Positions 26,052 to 33,826 of a DNA stretch of 64,000 nucleotides are shown here, piece after piece; within the stretch, counting starts at the first letter, position 1, and the number at the start of each line of letters is the position of its first letter. The stretch comes from Sphaerisporangium sp040683095 (GTDB taxonomy: Bacteria > Actinomycetota > Actinomycetes > Streptosporangiales > Streptosporangiaceae). The notes beneath the pieces were generated by a model. That model searched no databases. It worked only from the letters and a program-made list of their open reading frames with translations, and was not told where the DNA came from. The translations under genes were made by a program, and so were the position numbers. Location: the NCBI RefSeq assembly GCF_040683095.1, contig NZ_JBFBCI010000043.1, positions 1 to 64,000 on the forward strand, read 5' to 3'.

Positions 26052-27044
26052 CTAGATCCCTTCGATGCCGTGGGCGGCCTGGGCGGACTCGGGGGCGCGG
26101 CCCTCCGCGGGGCCTCTTGTGGGGGTCTCGGCGGCGTCGAGGTCCTTGATCGTCAGGCCGTCCAGCCCCGCGTCGGACCCGAGCCCTCCGGCAACCCGGG
26201 CGGCGACGGCCGTACCGAAACGGGCCGCCGCGACGACGTCCCGTCCGTCGAGCAGCCCGGCGATGAACCCGGCGCAGTAGGCGTCGCCGCAGCCGGTGGT
26301 GTCGACGACGGGCACGTCCAGCGCGGGGACGCGGACCGTGCCCGCGGCGGTGGCGACCAGGCTGCCCTCGGCGCCGAGGGTGATCAGCACGGCCGAAGGC
26401 CCCTCCTCCAGCAGCCGCCGGGCGGCCTCCTCCACGCCGGACGCCCCGCTGATCATCAGCGCCTGCTCCTCGTTCGGCAGGAAGTGGTCGACGTACGGCA
26501 GGAAGGCCCGGGTGGCGGGCATGAGGTCGGCCATGTTGGACAGCAGGTCCATCGTGACCACCGTGCCGCCCGCGCGCGCGGCCCCGAGCAGTTCCAGGAA
26601 GGCCGGGTCGTGCAGGCCCCAGGTCGCGTCCATGCCGCCAAGGTGCACCAGGCGGGCCCCGGTGACCAGGTCGGGATTCAGGTCGGCGAGGGACAGGCCG
26701 AGGTTGGCGCCGGGCACGTGGAACGAGGGACGGCCTCCGTCCGGGCGGATCGGCAGGATCGACGCCGCCGTCCGCTCCCCCGGCTTGCGCGCCACACCGC
26801 TCACGTCGACGCCGTGCCGCGCCATGATCATGAGCAGGAAGTCGCCGAGCTCGTCGCCGCCGACCGCTCCGGCCGAGGCGACCGGCACGCCGAGCTTGGC
26901 GAGGTCGACGGCCACCCCCGCGGCGGCGCCGGCGGCGGTGAGGCGGATCTCCTCCAGCAGGTGGGTGTCCTGCCCCTGGGGGATGGACTCCACCGGCCTC
27001 GCGAGCACGTCGACGATGTGGACCCCGAGCGTGAGGACGGTCAT
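26052..27044 (-). CDS. PfkB-family carbohydrate/nucleoside kinase
   Basis: The 330-aa ribokinase-like enzyme has an N-terminal GGxG-like segment (AAGAAAGVAVDLAKLGVPVASAGAVGGDELGDF), substrate-loop sequence and the C-terminal PfkB signature VVDTTGCGDAYCAGFIAGLL, whose Asp is the catalytic base and GCGD the anion hole. It would transfer phosphate from ATP to a sugar or related alcohol. It is the first gene of a two-gene operon with the aminotransferase and is divergent from the TetR gene. Together with the class II aldolase across the divide, phosphorylation followed by aldol cleavage of a sugar is a reasonable model but remains inference. Confidence 0.88.
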   Translation of the reverse strand: MTVLTLGVHIVDVLARPVESIPQGQDTHLLEEIRLTAAGAAAGVAVDLAKLGVPVASAGAVGGDELGDFLLMIMARHGVDVSGVARKPGERTAASILPIRPDGGRPSFHVPGANLGLSLADLNPDLVTGARLVHLGGMDATWGLHDPAFLELLGAARAGGTVVTMDLLSNMADLMPATRAFLPYVDHFLPNEEQALMISGASGVEEAARRLLEEGPSAVLITLGAEGSLVATAAGTVRVPALDVPVVDTTGCGDAYCAGFIAGLLDGRDVVAAARFGTAVAARVAGGLGSDAGLDGLTIKDLDAAETPTRGPAEGRAPESAQAAHGIEGI

Positions 27045-27078
27045 GGCGGTTCCTTCCGCGGTGTTCCGGGATTGCCGG

Positions 27079-27109
27079 ATAATAGACGGGCGTCCGACTA
27101 CAATGTCAA
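27079..27109 (-). promoter_or_regulatory. Divergent promoter with embedded palindrome (TetR operator candidate)
   Basis: On the minus strand TTGACA (27109-27104) and TATTAT (27084-27079) are separated by 19 nt and would drive the kinase-aminotransferase operon. An 18-bp palindrome, TAGACGGGCGTCCGACTA at 27083-27100 with 14 of 18 symmetric positions, fills the spacer. On the plus strand TACAAT (27099-27104) could be the -10 box for the TetR gene. One regulator bound here could control both directions. Confidence 0.55.
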
Positions 27110-27132
27110 GCCTTCCACCGAGGGGACCAGGG

Positions 27133-27780
27133 ATGCCGAAGATCGTCGATCACGAGGGGCGCCGCGAGGAGGTGGTGGACGCCGCCCGCAGGGTCATCCT
27201 GCGCGAGGGCATCGAAGCGGCCACCACCCGTGCCATCGCCAAGGAGGCCGGCTACTCCAACGGCGTACTCACCCACTACTTCGCCGACAAGGACGACATC
27301 CTGCTGTCGGCGCTGCGCGCCTCCCACCGCCACATCGTGCGGCGGCTGAAGGACAAGCTGGCCGGGCGCACCGGGCTGTCGGCCCTGCGCGAGCTGCTGC
27401 TGGACAACCTGCCCCTGGACGAGGAGCGCGCCCGCGAGACCGCCCTGGAGGTCGGCTTCTGGGGCCGGAGCCTGGCCGGGGGGACGCTGCTGGAGGTCCA
27501 GCGCGAAGAGGCCGCCGAGCTGCGCCACCTGGTGCGCGCCCTGCTCGACGCCGCCGCGGCGGCCGGCGAGATCGCCGTGGGCGAGGACCTGGACGACGTC
27601 GCCGAGCGGCTGCTCGCGCTGGTCGACGGGCTCAGCGCCCACCGGCTACTGTACCCCGACCGCGTCTCCCCCGAGACGCTCCGGCGGCTGATGACGGCCG
27701 AGCTGGACCGCCTCGCCACGCCCGTCCCCCCGGAGGCCGGGACCGCGACGGGGACGGAGACGGAGACGGAGAGGGCATGA
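27133..27780 (+). CDS. TetR/AcrR-family transcriptional regulator
   Basis: The 215-aa protein begins MPKIVDHEGRREEVVDAARRV and has a TetR helix-turn-helix (ATTRAIAKEAGYSNGVLTHYFADKDDIL, about residues 33-60), followed by an all-helical ligand-binding domain of the BetI/TetR_C6 sort (LPLDEERARETALEVGFWGRSL, EEAAELRHLVRALLDAAAAAGEIA). It ends in a Thr/Glu-rich tail encoded by a GGGACGGAGACGGAGACGGAG run. The ATG at 27133 follows AGGGGACCAGGG. Its stop overlaps the aldolase start by 4 bp (ATGA). Likely role: local repressor of the divergent kinase operon and of its own operon. Confidence 0.9.
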   Translation: MPKIVDHEGRREEVVDAARRVILREGIEAATTRAIAKEAGYSNGVLTHYFADKDDILLSALRASHRHIVRRLKDKLAGRTGLSALRELLLDNLPLDEERARETALEVGFWGRSLAGGTLLEVQREEAAELRHLVRALLDAAAAAGEIAVGEDLDDVAERLLALVDGLSAHRLLYPDRVSPETLRRLMTAELDRLATPVPPEAGTATGTETETERA

Positions 27781-28466
27781 GGCTGGCCGAGGAGCGCGAG
27801 CGGCTGTGCGAGACCGGCCGCCGCATGGTCCGGGACGGGCTGGTGCTCGGCACGTCCGGCAACGTCAGCGTGCGCGCCGGCGACCTGGTCGCGGTCACCC
27901 CCGGCGGGGTCGCCCTGGACGAGCTGACCCCCGCCGACTGCCCGGTCCTGGACCTGTCGGGCGAGATGGTGGAGGGCTCGCGCGCCCCGTCCTCCGAGGT
28001 GCCCATGCACCTGGCGATCTACGAGAGCACCGGCACCGCGGCCGTCGTGCACACCCATTCGCGGTACGCCGTGGTCGTCTCCACGACGATGACCGAACTG
28101 CCGCCGATCCACTACAACGCGCTGCTGCTCGGCGGCGCCGTCCGCGTGGCCCCGTACGCGACCTACGGCACCCCGGAGCTGGCCGCGCACGTCCGCGAGG
28201 CGCTGACGGGCCGGCAGGCCGCCCTCATGCAGAACCACGGGGCCGTGGCGCTCGGCGGCGACCTGACGCAGGCCCTGGAGGGGGCGCGCCTGCTGGAGTG
28301 GCTGTGCGCCGTCTACGTCCAGGCCAAGATGATCGGCGAGCCGCGCGTGCTGAGCGAGGAGGAGCTCATCGGCGTGATCGGCCGTGCCGCGCTCAGCGCC
28401 CGCGAGAGCGCCCGCCGGAGTGTCACCACCGCCCCCGCCCCGCGGGGCCGCGAGGACGGACGGTAG
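27777..28466 (+). CDS. Class II aldolase/adducin family protein (fuculose-phosphate aldolase-like)
   Basis: The 229-aa protein has the family signature: GLVLGTSGNVSVRAGDLVAVTPGG substrate loop, catalytic-type Glu in SSEVPMHLAIY, Zn-binding HTHSRYAVVVS and QNHGAVALGGDLTQALEGARLLEWLCAVY with the third Zn His. Class II aldolases of this type cleave L-fuculose-1-phosphate, ribulose-type or 5-deoxypentulose phosphates; the substrate cannot be fixed. It is translationally coupled to the TetR gene. In the cassette model the divergent kinase supplies a phosphorylated substrate. Confidence 0.88.
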   Translation: MRLAEERERLCETGRRMVRDGLVLGTSGNVSVRAGDLVAVTPGGVALDELTPADCPVLDLSGEMVEGSRAPSSEVPMHLAIYESTGTAAVVHTHSRYAVVVSTTMTELPPIHYNALLLGGAVRVAPYATYGTPELAAHVREALTGRQAALMQNHGAVALGGDLTQALEGARLLEWLCAVYVQAKMIGEPRVLSEEELIGVIGRAALSARESARRSVTTAPAPRGREDGR

Positions 28467-28515
28467 GACCGGGCGCGGCCCTTCCCGGACTTCGCCTATG
28501 GCCGCGCCTCCGGCA

Positions 28516-28623
28516 CGGCGTGTTCGGGGCGCACTTCAGGCGATGTTCTTCCGTCGTCACTCGGAAGGGGCTCGTTCCTCACCCCTTCCTCCCTCCTCCT
28601 CCAGAACACGCCGCGCCCCGAAC
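28516..28623. repeat. Overlapping inverted repeats between convergent genes
   Basis: CGGCGTGTTC (28516-28525) is complementary to GAACACGCCG (28604-28613), and GTTCGGGGCGC (28522-28532) to GCGCCCCGAAC (28613-28623). Because the left and right copies overlap, the two pairings exclude each other. A pyrimidine-rich tract (28576-28602) lies in the loop. The element ends 3 bp before the FHA stop and may act as a terminator; its function is not established. Confidence 0.55.
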
Positions 28624-28626
28624 AGG

Positions 28627-30087
28627 TCAGGCCTGGCGGTGGGATTCGTAGCGCATCGTGCGCGAGACCCCGATGCGCACGGTGGTGCCGGGCAGGATCG
28701 GCACCGGCTCGTTCGGCGGGATGTCGTAGAAGTTCGGGTCGCCGGGCGGCTGGACCTGCGTGCCGTTGACCGACCCCAGGTCCAGCAGGTTGACGTCCCA
28801 GCCGTCGAGCCGCACCCGCAGGTGGCGGCGCGAGACCGAGCCGTCCGGGCTGGTCACCCGCGCCGGGCGGGCCTCGCCGGAGGTGACCTCGGGCGCGCGG
28901 TCGGGGTCGCGCCCGAGCAGGTAGTCGGCGTCGAGCGTGAGGGCCACGCCGTCGTCGAGCAGGAGCACCCCGAGCGGCGGGCGCTCGCCCTTGTAGGGCA
29001 CGAGGTTGCGCTGCACGAGGGCGACGCCGCACACCGCGCAGTAGGGGACCCGCGGGTCGTTGAAGTGGTCGTTCTGGCAGTCGACGCCGTAGACCATCGG
29101 CCGGCTCAGCGGCTCGGGCGCCGGGCCCATCTCGGTGGGCTCCAGCATCGACCCGGGCGTCCCGCCGTGGTCGCCGGGATCGGGGGACAGCAGGAACGGG
29201 TCGTACTCCTGCTCCGCCGGGCCGGGACCCGCCGAGCCCGCGCGGGGCGACTCCGGGTCGGTCAGCGGCGCGGGCGGCTGCTCGTACTCGCGCGGGGGCG
29301 GCCCGGCCAGGTCGGAGGGAGGCGGCGGGACGTTCACCGGCAGCGCGGCCGTGACGGGCGGCGGGACCTCGGCCGGGCCGTGGCCCAGGCCGAACGGGAC
29401 GCCCGCCGGCTCGGAACCGAAGGACGGCTCGTAGGACGGCGCCGGGTCGTAGGACGGCGCGGGCTCGTAGGAAGGCACAGGGTCGTAGGAAGGCACAGGG
29501 TCGGGGACCGCCGGGGACGGGCCGGTGCCCACCGGGGCCGGATACGACGGCTCGCCCAGCGGCGCGGGACTCGAGGACTCGGCCGGCCGGGAGGGGACGG
29601 CCTGCGGGCCGGCGTCCTCGCCGAGGTCGGAGACGACGCCGCCGCCGGGGATCACCCCTGAGTCCAGCCGGGTCTGCCGCAGCGGCCGCCCGGCGCCGGG
29701 CAGGCGCAGCTCCACCGAGGTCACCGGGGTGGTGACCAGGCGGTCGGTCCAGGTAAGGGCGTTCTTGCCGTCCAGGTGCACGTCGGTGCCCGGCCCGGTG
29801 ATGGACGCCTGGGCGTCCCCGCAGACCAGGACCGCGATGCCGCCGCCCGCGCGGCCCGCGACGGCGCAGGCGATCGGCTCGGCCGTCATCGTCCGCGCCA
29901 GGACCTGGGCGGCGCGCCGGGCGAGCACCCGGCCGTCACCTCCGGCGGCCGCGGTCTCGCGCACCGCCGCCACCAGGTCGTCGGCCACGGCGTCGGCCGC
30001 GTCGCACACCAGCAACAGGCCGCCCATGTGGGCGATCAGCCCGTCGCCGGGGAGCGGGCGTACCACCCCCACGCCTTGCTCCGTCAC
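28627..30087 (-). CDS. FHA-domain protein with zinc ribbon and Pro/Tyr repeats
   Basis: The 486-aa protein starts at GTG 30087 behind GGAGGAGAG. The N-terminal about 135 residues form a folded-looking domain I do not recognise (GLIAHMGGLLLVCDAADAVADDLV, ACAVAGRAGGGIAVLVCGDAQ). A long Pro-rich disordered region contains tandem PSYDP/PSYEP repeats. Then comes a zinc-ribbon-like DCQNDHFNDPRVPYCAVCG and a C-terminal FHA domain (LGRDPDRAPEV, VSRRHLRVRL, LLDLGSVNGTQV, GTTVRIG) that should bind phosphothreonine. It is probably a reader of Ser/Thr kinase signalling. The M50 protease gene lies upstream on the same strand. Confidence 0.85.
   Translation of the reverse strand: MTEQGVGVVRPLPGDGLIAHMGGLLLVCDAADAVADDLVAAVRETAAAGGDGRVLARRAAQVLARTMTAEPIACAVAGRAGGGIAVLVCGDAQASITGPGTDVHLDGKNALTWTDRLVTTPVTSVELRLPGAGRPLRQTRLDSGVIPGGGVVSDLGEDAGPQAVPSRPAESSSPAPLGEPSYPAPVGTGPSPAVPDPVPSYDPVPSYEPAPSYDPAPSYEPSFGSEPAGVPFGLGHGPAEVPPPVTAALPVNVPPPPSDLAGPPPREYEQPPAPLTDPESPRAGSAGPGPAEQEYDPFLLSPDPGDHGGTPGSMLEPTEMGPAPEPLSRPMVYGVDCQNDHFNDPRVPYCAVCGVALVQRNLVPYKGERPPLGVLLLDDGVALTLDADYLLGRDPDRAPEVTSGEARPARVTSPDGSVSRRHLRVRLDGWDVNLLDLGSVNGTQVQPPGDPNFYDIPPNEPVPILPGTTVRIGVSRTMRYESHRQA
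29426..29497. repeat. Four tandem 18-bp repeats inside the FHA gene
   Basis: Four near-identical 18-bp units (consensus GGSTCGTAGGAMGGCRCV) encode repeated hexapeptides of the PSYDPx/PSYEPx kind in the disordered linker. The 18-bp period keeps frame, so copy number may vary without breaking the protein. Confidence 0.85.
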
Positions 30088-30390
30088 AGAACTCTCCTCC
30101 CCAGGCCACACGACCGGACGGACGACGCCCGCGCCGGCCCCACCCGCCACCAGCCAAACACATATCCGGACGATCGCGCACCGGGGCCGGAGGGCGGTCG
30201 GTGGGCGGGACGAGGCCGGAAACGCTTCCAATGGCATCGGACCGTAGCAAAAACCACCGCGGATGTCCTACCTGCACCGGCGCGGGCGAATCATACACTT
30301 CGGGCACGCTCGGCGCCCTCTGCACGGAAAGCCGCGTGGGCGGCGGAGCCGCGAGCCCGGCCGTGCCCGACAATGCCTGACAACGGACGG
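30088..30390. other. Upstream region of the FHA gene
   Basis: No gene is seen in these 303 bases. On the minus strand TATGAT (plus-strand ATCATA at 30290-30295) and a later TACGGT (30239-30244) are candidate -10 boxes, which implies that the FHA gene has its own promoter apart from the M50 protease gene. Confidence 0.4.
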
Positions 30391-31527
30391 TCAGACCCCC
30401 GTGAACAGGCGGTTCACGTCGGCGGTGACCAGCACGCCGAACACCTCGCCGCCGCGCTCGACCAGCAGGTATTCGCCCGAGGGGGAACCGCGCATGGCGT
30501 CGATCAGGGACTCGCCGGACAGGTCGGCGGGGAGCACCAGCGAGGGATCGAGGCTGCGCGCCAGCGAGCCGACGGTCACCCACGGCCGCCGCTGCTCGGG
30601 CGTGGCCGCCACCGCCGACTCGTTGACGATGGCGATCGGATGCCCCTCGTGGTCGACGACGACCATGGCGCCCGCCTCGGCCTGCTGCGCCCTGCGCATC
30701 GCCTCGGCCAGCGGGACCTCGGCCGTCACCGGGATCGCGCGCCGCGCCAGCGCGCGGGCCTGGACCTGCGGCATGCGGGCGCGCACCTTGGCGACGCGCA
30801 GCGACTGGCTGGCGCCGATCCAGATGAAGGACGCCAGCAGCACCGACCACAGCACCAGCCCCCACGTGGGTTGCTGGCCGGTCATCAACGACGGCAGCAG
30901 CGGCACGACGACCAGCACGACCGCGAGGCCGCGGCCGAACCAGGCGGCCGCCATGGTGCCGGAGCCCGAGTTGCGGGTGATCTTCCACACACCGGCGCGG
31001 AGCATGCGGCCGCCGTCCAGGGGAAGGCCGGGAAGCAGGTTGAACACGCCGACCATCAGGTTGGACAGCCACAGCTGGTAGGCCAGGACATGGGGGATGG
31101 TCTCCTGGGGGATGAAGAGGTTCACCACCCAGCCGATGCCGGCCAGCCCGAGCGAGACCAGCGGGCCGGCGAAGGCGACCAGGAACTCCCTCTTGGGCGT
31201 CTCCGGCTCCCGCTCGATCTCGGAGACGCCGCCGAGCAGGTAGAGCGTGATGCGGCGCACGGGCAGCCCGAAGTGGCGGGCCACCACGCAGTGCGCCAGC
31301 TCGTGGAGCAGCACCGAGACGTACAGGAAGACGGCGAACACGAAGGCGACGAGGTAAGTGACGACCGTGCCCCTGCCGGGGAGCCCATCGGACACGTAGG
31401 GCTGGAACGTGTAGGTGATGAACGCCGCGACGATCAGCCACGTCGGCGAGACGTACACGGGGATGCCGAAGGGGCGTCCCATGCGCAGCCCCGGCGACTC
31501 GGGCCGTTGCGGGGTCTGGGTGCTCAT
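30391..31527 (-). CDS. Site-2 protease (M50) with two CBS domains
   Basis: The 378-aa membrane metalloprotease has MGRPFGIPVYVSPTWLIVA, the zinc motif HELAHCVV (HExxH, about residue 67) in a membrane helix, and the second metal site LPGLPLDGGRML (about 160). The last about 140 residues form a CBS pair (AEVPLAEAMRRAQQAEAGAMVVVDHEGHPIAIVNESAV and DLSGESLIDAMRGSPSGEYLLVERGGEVFGVLVTADV). This domain order belongs to the SpoIVFB/Rip3-like group; CBS domains may sense nucleotides. It would cut membrane-bound substrates such as anti-sigma factors; none is in the window. The start ATG 31527 follows AAGGAGGG. Confidence 0.92.
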   Translation of the reverse strand: MSTQTPQRPESPGLRMGRPFGIPVYVSPTWLIVAAFITYTFQPYVSDGLPGRGTVVTYLVAFVFAVFLYVSVLLHELAHCVVARHFGLPVRRITLYLLGGVSEIEREPETPKREFLVAFAGPLVSLGLAGIGWVVNLFIPQETIPHVLAYQLWLSNLMVGVFNLLPGLPLDGGRMLRAGVWKITRNSGSGTMAAAWFGRGLAVVLVVVPLLPSLMTGQQPTWGLVLWSVLLASFIWIGASQSLRVAKVRARMPQVQARALARRAIPVTAEVPLAEAMRRAQQAEAGAMVVVDHEGHPIAIVNESAVAATPEQRRPWVTVGSLARSLDPSLVLPADLSGESLIDAMRGSPSGEYLLVERGGEVFGVLVTADVNRLFTGV

Positions 31528-31629
31528 GATTGTCGTCTTCCCTCCTTGTGCCTCGATGCTACGCGCCCGCGGCGGGCGATAGGCCGATCACGTGCCGCAC
31601 CCCTGGGGCGAAGTGTCGGTGCGCTGACT

Positions 31630-31635
31630 TACAGT
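31630..31635 (+). promoter_or_regulatory. -10 box of a probably leaderless nuclease gene
   Basis: TACAGT ends 7 nt before the ATG at 31643, leaving no room for a Shine-Dalgarno sequence. Transcription would start at or beside the ATG. No clear -35 hexamer was found at 16-19 nt. Confidence 0.4.
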
Positions 31636-31642
31636 TCCGTTC

Positions 31643-32503
31643 ATGAGCATCACGGAGCCGCCCGCGATCACCGGAAGCCTCTCCCCCTCACGCGCGGGCG
31701 ACTTCATGACATGTCCGCTGCTCTACCGCTTCCGGGTGATCGACCAGCTTCCCGAGCGGCCCTCGCCCGCCGCCGTCCGCGGCACTCTGGTGCACGCCGT
31801 GCTGGAGCGGCTGTACGACCTGCCGGCGGCCGAGCGCACCGTCGCCGCGGCGCAGTCCCTGCTCGACCCGCAGTGGGACAAGCTGCTCGGCCAGGTGCCC
31901 GAATACTCCGCCCTGTTCGAGGACGACGCCGAGCGCGGGCGGTGGCTCGCCCAGGCGCGGCAGATGCTGGAGCGCTACTTCGCGCTGGAGGACCCGCGCC
32001 TGCTGGAGCCCGCCCGGCGCGAGCTGTACGTCGAGGCGGTGCTGGACAGCGGGCTGATGCTGCGCGGCTACATCGACCGGCTCGACGTCGCGCCGACCGG
32101 CGAGCTGCGCGTGGTCGACTACAAGACCGGCAACGCCCCGGGGCCCGACTTCGAGGCCAAGGCGCTGTTCCAGATGAAGTTCTACGCGCTGGTGCTGTGG
32201 CGGCTGCACGGCACGGTCCCCCGCGTGCTGCAGCTGATGTACCTCGGCAACGGCGAGGTCCTGCGGTACGCCCCCGACGAGGCCGACCTGCGCGCGACCG
32301 AGCGCAAGGTGCAGGCCCTGTGGGAGGCGATCGAGCGCTCGCTCACCACCCGCGAGTGGCGCGCCCGCCGCAGCCGCCTGTGCGACTGGTGCGACTACCA
32401 GGCCCTGTGCCCGGAATGGGGCGGCACCCCTCCTCCTGTGCCCGACCGCCGCCCGGGCGACGCGGTCCGCGGCTCGCGCCGCTCGGCGACCGACGAGCTG
32501 TGA
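31643..32503 (+). CDS. Standalone RecB/Cas4-type PD-(D/E)XK nuclease with Fe-S motif
   Basis: The 286-aa protein starts SITEPPAITGSLSPSRAGDFMTCPLLYRFR, where the Cys is the first cluster ligand. It has RGTLVHAVLERLYDLP (alpha-helix His), MLRGYIDRLDV and ELRVVDYKTG (the catalytic Asp and DYK core), QMKFYALVLW, and the C-terminal cluster CDWCDYQALCPEWG. The four Cys match the AddB/Cas4-type 4Fe-4S layout. This makes it a lone exonuclease domain without helicase. No cas genes or CRISPR arrays are nearby. A role in DNA repair is likely, but the partner is unknown. It is divergent from the M50 gene and shares its 115-bp promoter region. Confidence 0.88.
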   Translation: MSITEPPAITGSLSPSRAGDFMTCPLLYRFRVIDQLPERPSPAAVRGTLVHAVLERLYDLPAAERTVAAAQSLLDPQWDKLLGQVPEYSALFEDDAERGRWLAQARQMLERYFALEDPRLLEPARRELYVEAVLDSGLMLRGYIDRLDVAPTGELRVVDYKTGNAPGPDFEAKALFQMKFYALVLWRLHGTVPRVLQLMYLGNGEVLRYAPDEADLRATERKVQALWEAIERSLTTREWRARRSRLCDWCDYQALCPEWGGTPPPVPDRRPGDAVRGSRRSATDEL

Positions 32504-32611
32504 GCCCGGCGTGGCGCAGGTCACGCCGGCGCCGCGGGTCCTTCCCGGGGATGAGGGCGATATCCCTCCTCAGCAGGGTGGCGAGCGAAGAAGTCGTCCT
32601 AAATTGAGAGG

Positions 32612-33823
32612 GTGCGCACCACCCCCGGCAGTCCGCGAGCCTGGCTGAGAACCCACCCCCTGGTCGTCGACTCGGTTCTCGCCCTCGTCCTGGCGGTGGC
32701 CTCGTTCGTGACGACCATGCTCCCCATTCCTCAGCCGCCGGACGTGCCGCTGCCCGGCCTGCCGCTCCGCGATCCGGACCTCCTCGGCGGCGCGCTCATC
32801 CTGGCGGCCTGCGTTCTGGTGGCGTTCCGCAGGCGCTGGCCGTTCGTCCTGCTCTGCGCGGCGGAGGCGCCCCAGCTCGCCCTCATGGTGATGGGGTACG
32901 ACGGCGGGCTGACGGGCCTGGCCGCCCTGGTCCTGCTCTACACCGTCGCCGCCTACCGCGGGCTGGCCCTGAGCCTGGTCGCGGCCGCCATCCTGTCGGC
33001 CTCCTACGCCGCCGGCGTGCTGATGGCCTGGGAACCCGGGGGCCTCGGCGAGCACGTGTTCGTCCTCGTGGTGGCCCTGGCGGTCTGGCTGGTGGGCCGT
33101 TCGGTACGGCTGCGCCGCGCCTACACCGCCGAACTGGTCGACCGCGCCGAGCGGCTGGAACGCGCCCGGGAGGCCGACACCCGCGCCGCACGCGCCGAGG
33201 AGCGCTCGCGCATCGCCCGCGAGCTGCACGACGTCGTCGCCCACCACGTGAGCGTGATGACCGTCCAGGCGGCCGCCGCGCGCAAGGTGCTGGAGACCCG
33301 CCCCGAGGCCGCCAGGGACGCGCTGGTGGCCATCGAGGAGATGGGCAGGACGGCGATGCGCGAGATGCGCGGCATCGTCGGCGTGCTGCGCACCGACGGC
33401 GAGAGCGGCGAGCTGGCCCCGCAGCCCGGCATGGCGGACCTGCCGGTGCTGGTGGACCAGATGCGCGAGGCCGGACTGCGCGCCCAGCTCTGGATCGAGG
33501 GCGAGCAGGCGGTCCTTCCCCCCGGCATCGACCTGGCCGCCTACCGGCTGGTCCAGGAGGCCCTCACCAACAGCCTGCGGCACGCGGGGCCCGCCGCCCG
33601 GGCGTGGGTGACCGTGCGCCGCGAGCGGGACGAACTGCTCGTGCACGTCGAGGACGACGGGCGTGGCGGGACGGGCGGGCTCACCCGCGGCCCCGGTGAC
33701 CGTCCCGGGCACGGTCTGGTCGGCATACGTGAGCGCGTCGCCCTTTATGGTGGAGTTCTGCGGATCGGCCCACGGCAGGGGGGCGGATTCGAGGTACGGG
33801 CCCGATTCCCCCTCAAGGACTGA
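32612..33823 (+). CDS. NarL-type sensor histidine kinase
   Basis: The 403-aa protein starts at GTG 32612 (TTGAGAGG upstream). The N-terminal about 165 residues form several membrane helices with little extracellular sequence, suggesting sensing in or at the membrane. The HisKA_3 dimerisation box ERSRIARELHDVVAHHVSVMTVQ carries the phosphorylated His, and the HATPase domain includes LVQEALTNSLRHAG (N box), VEDDGRGGTGG and GHGLVGIRERVALYGG. It is followed 3 bp later by its response regulator. The stimulus is unknown. Confidence 0.93.
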   Translation: MRTTPGSPRAWLRTHPLVVDSVLALVLAVASFVTTMLPIPQPPDVPLPGLPLRDPDLLGGALILAACVLVAFRRRWPFVLLCAAEAPQLALMVMGYDGGLTGLAALVLLYTVAAYRGLALSLVAAAILSASYAAGVLMAWEPGGLGEHVFVLVVALAVWLVGRSVRLRRAYTAELVDRAERLERAREADTRAARAEERSRIARELHDVVAHHVSVMTVQAAAARKVLETRPEAARDALVAIEEMGRTAMREMRGIVGVLRTDGESGELAPQPGMADLPVLVDQMREAGLRAQLWIEGEQAVLPPGIDLAAYRLVQEALTNSLRHAGPAARAWVTVRRERDELLVHVEDDGRGGTGGLTRGPGDRPGHGLVGIRERVALYGGVLRIGPRQGGGFEVRARFPLKD

Positions 33824-33826
33824 CAC

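Noticed and set aside
29426..29497. CRISPR-like repeat pattern
   Set aside because: The units are 18 bp, contiguous without spacers and in frame within the FHA gene, so it is a protein repeat.
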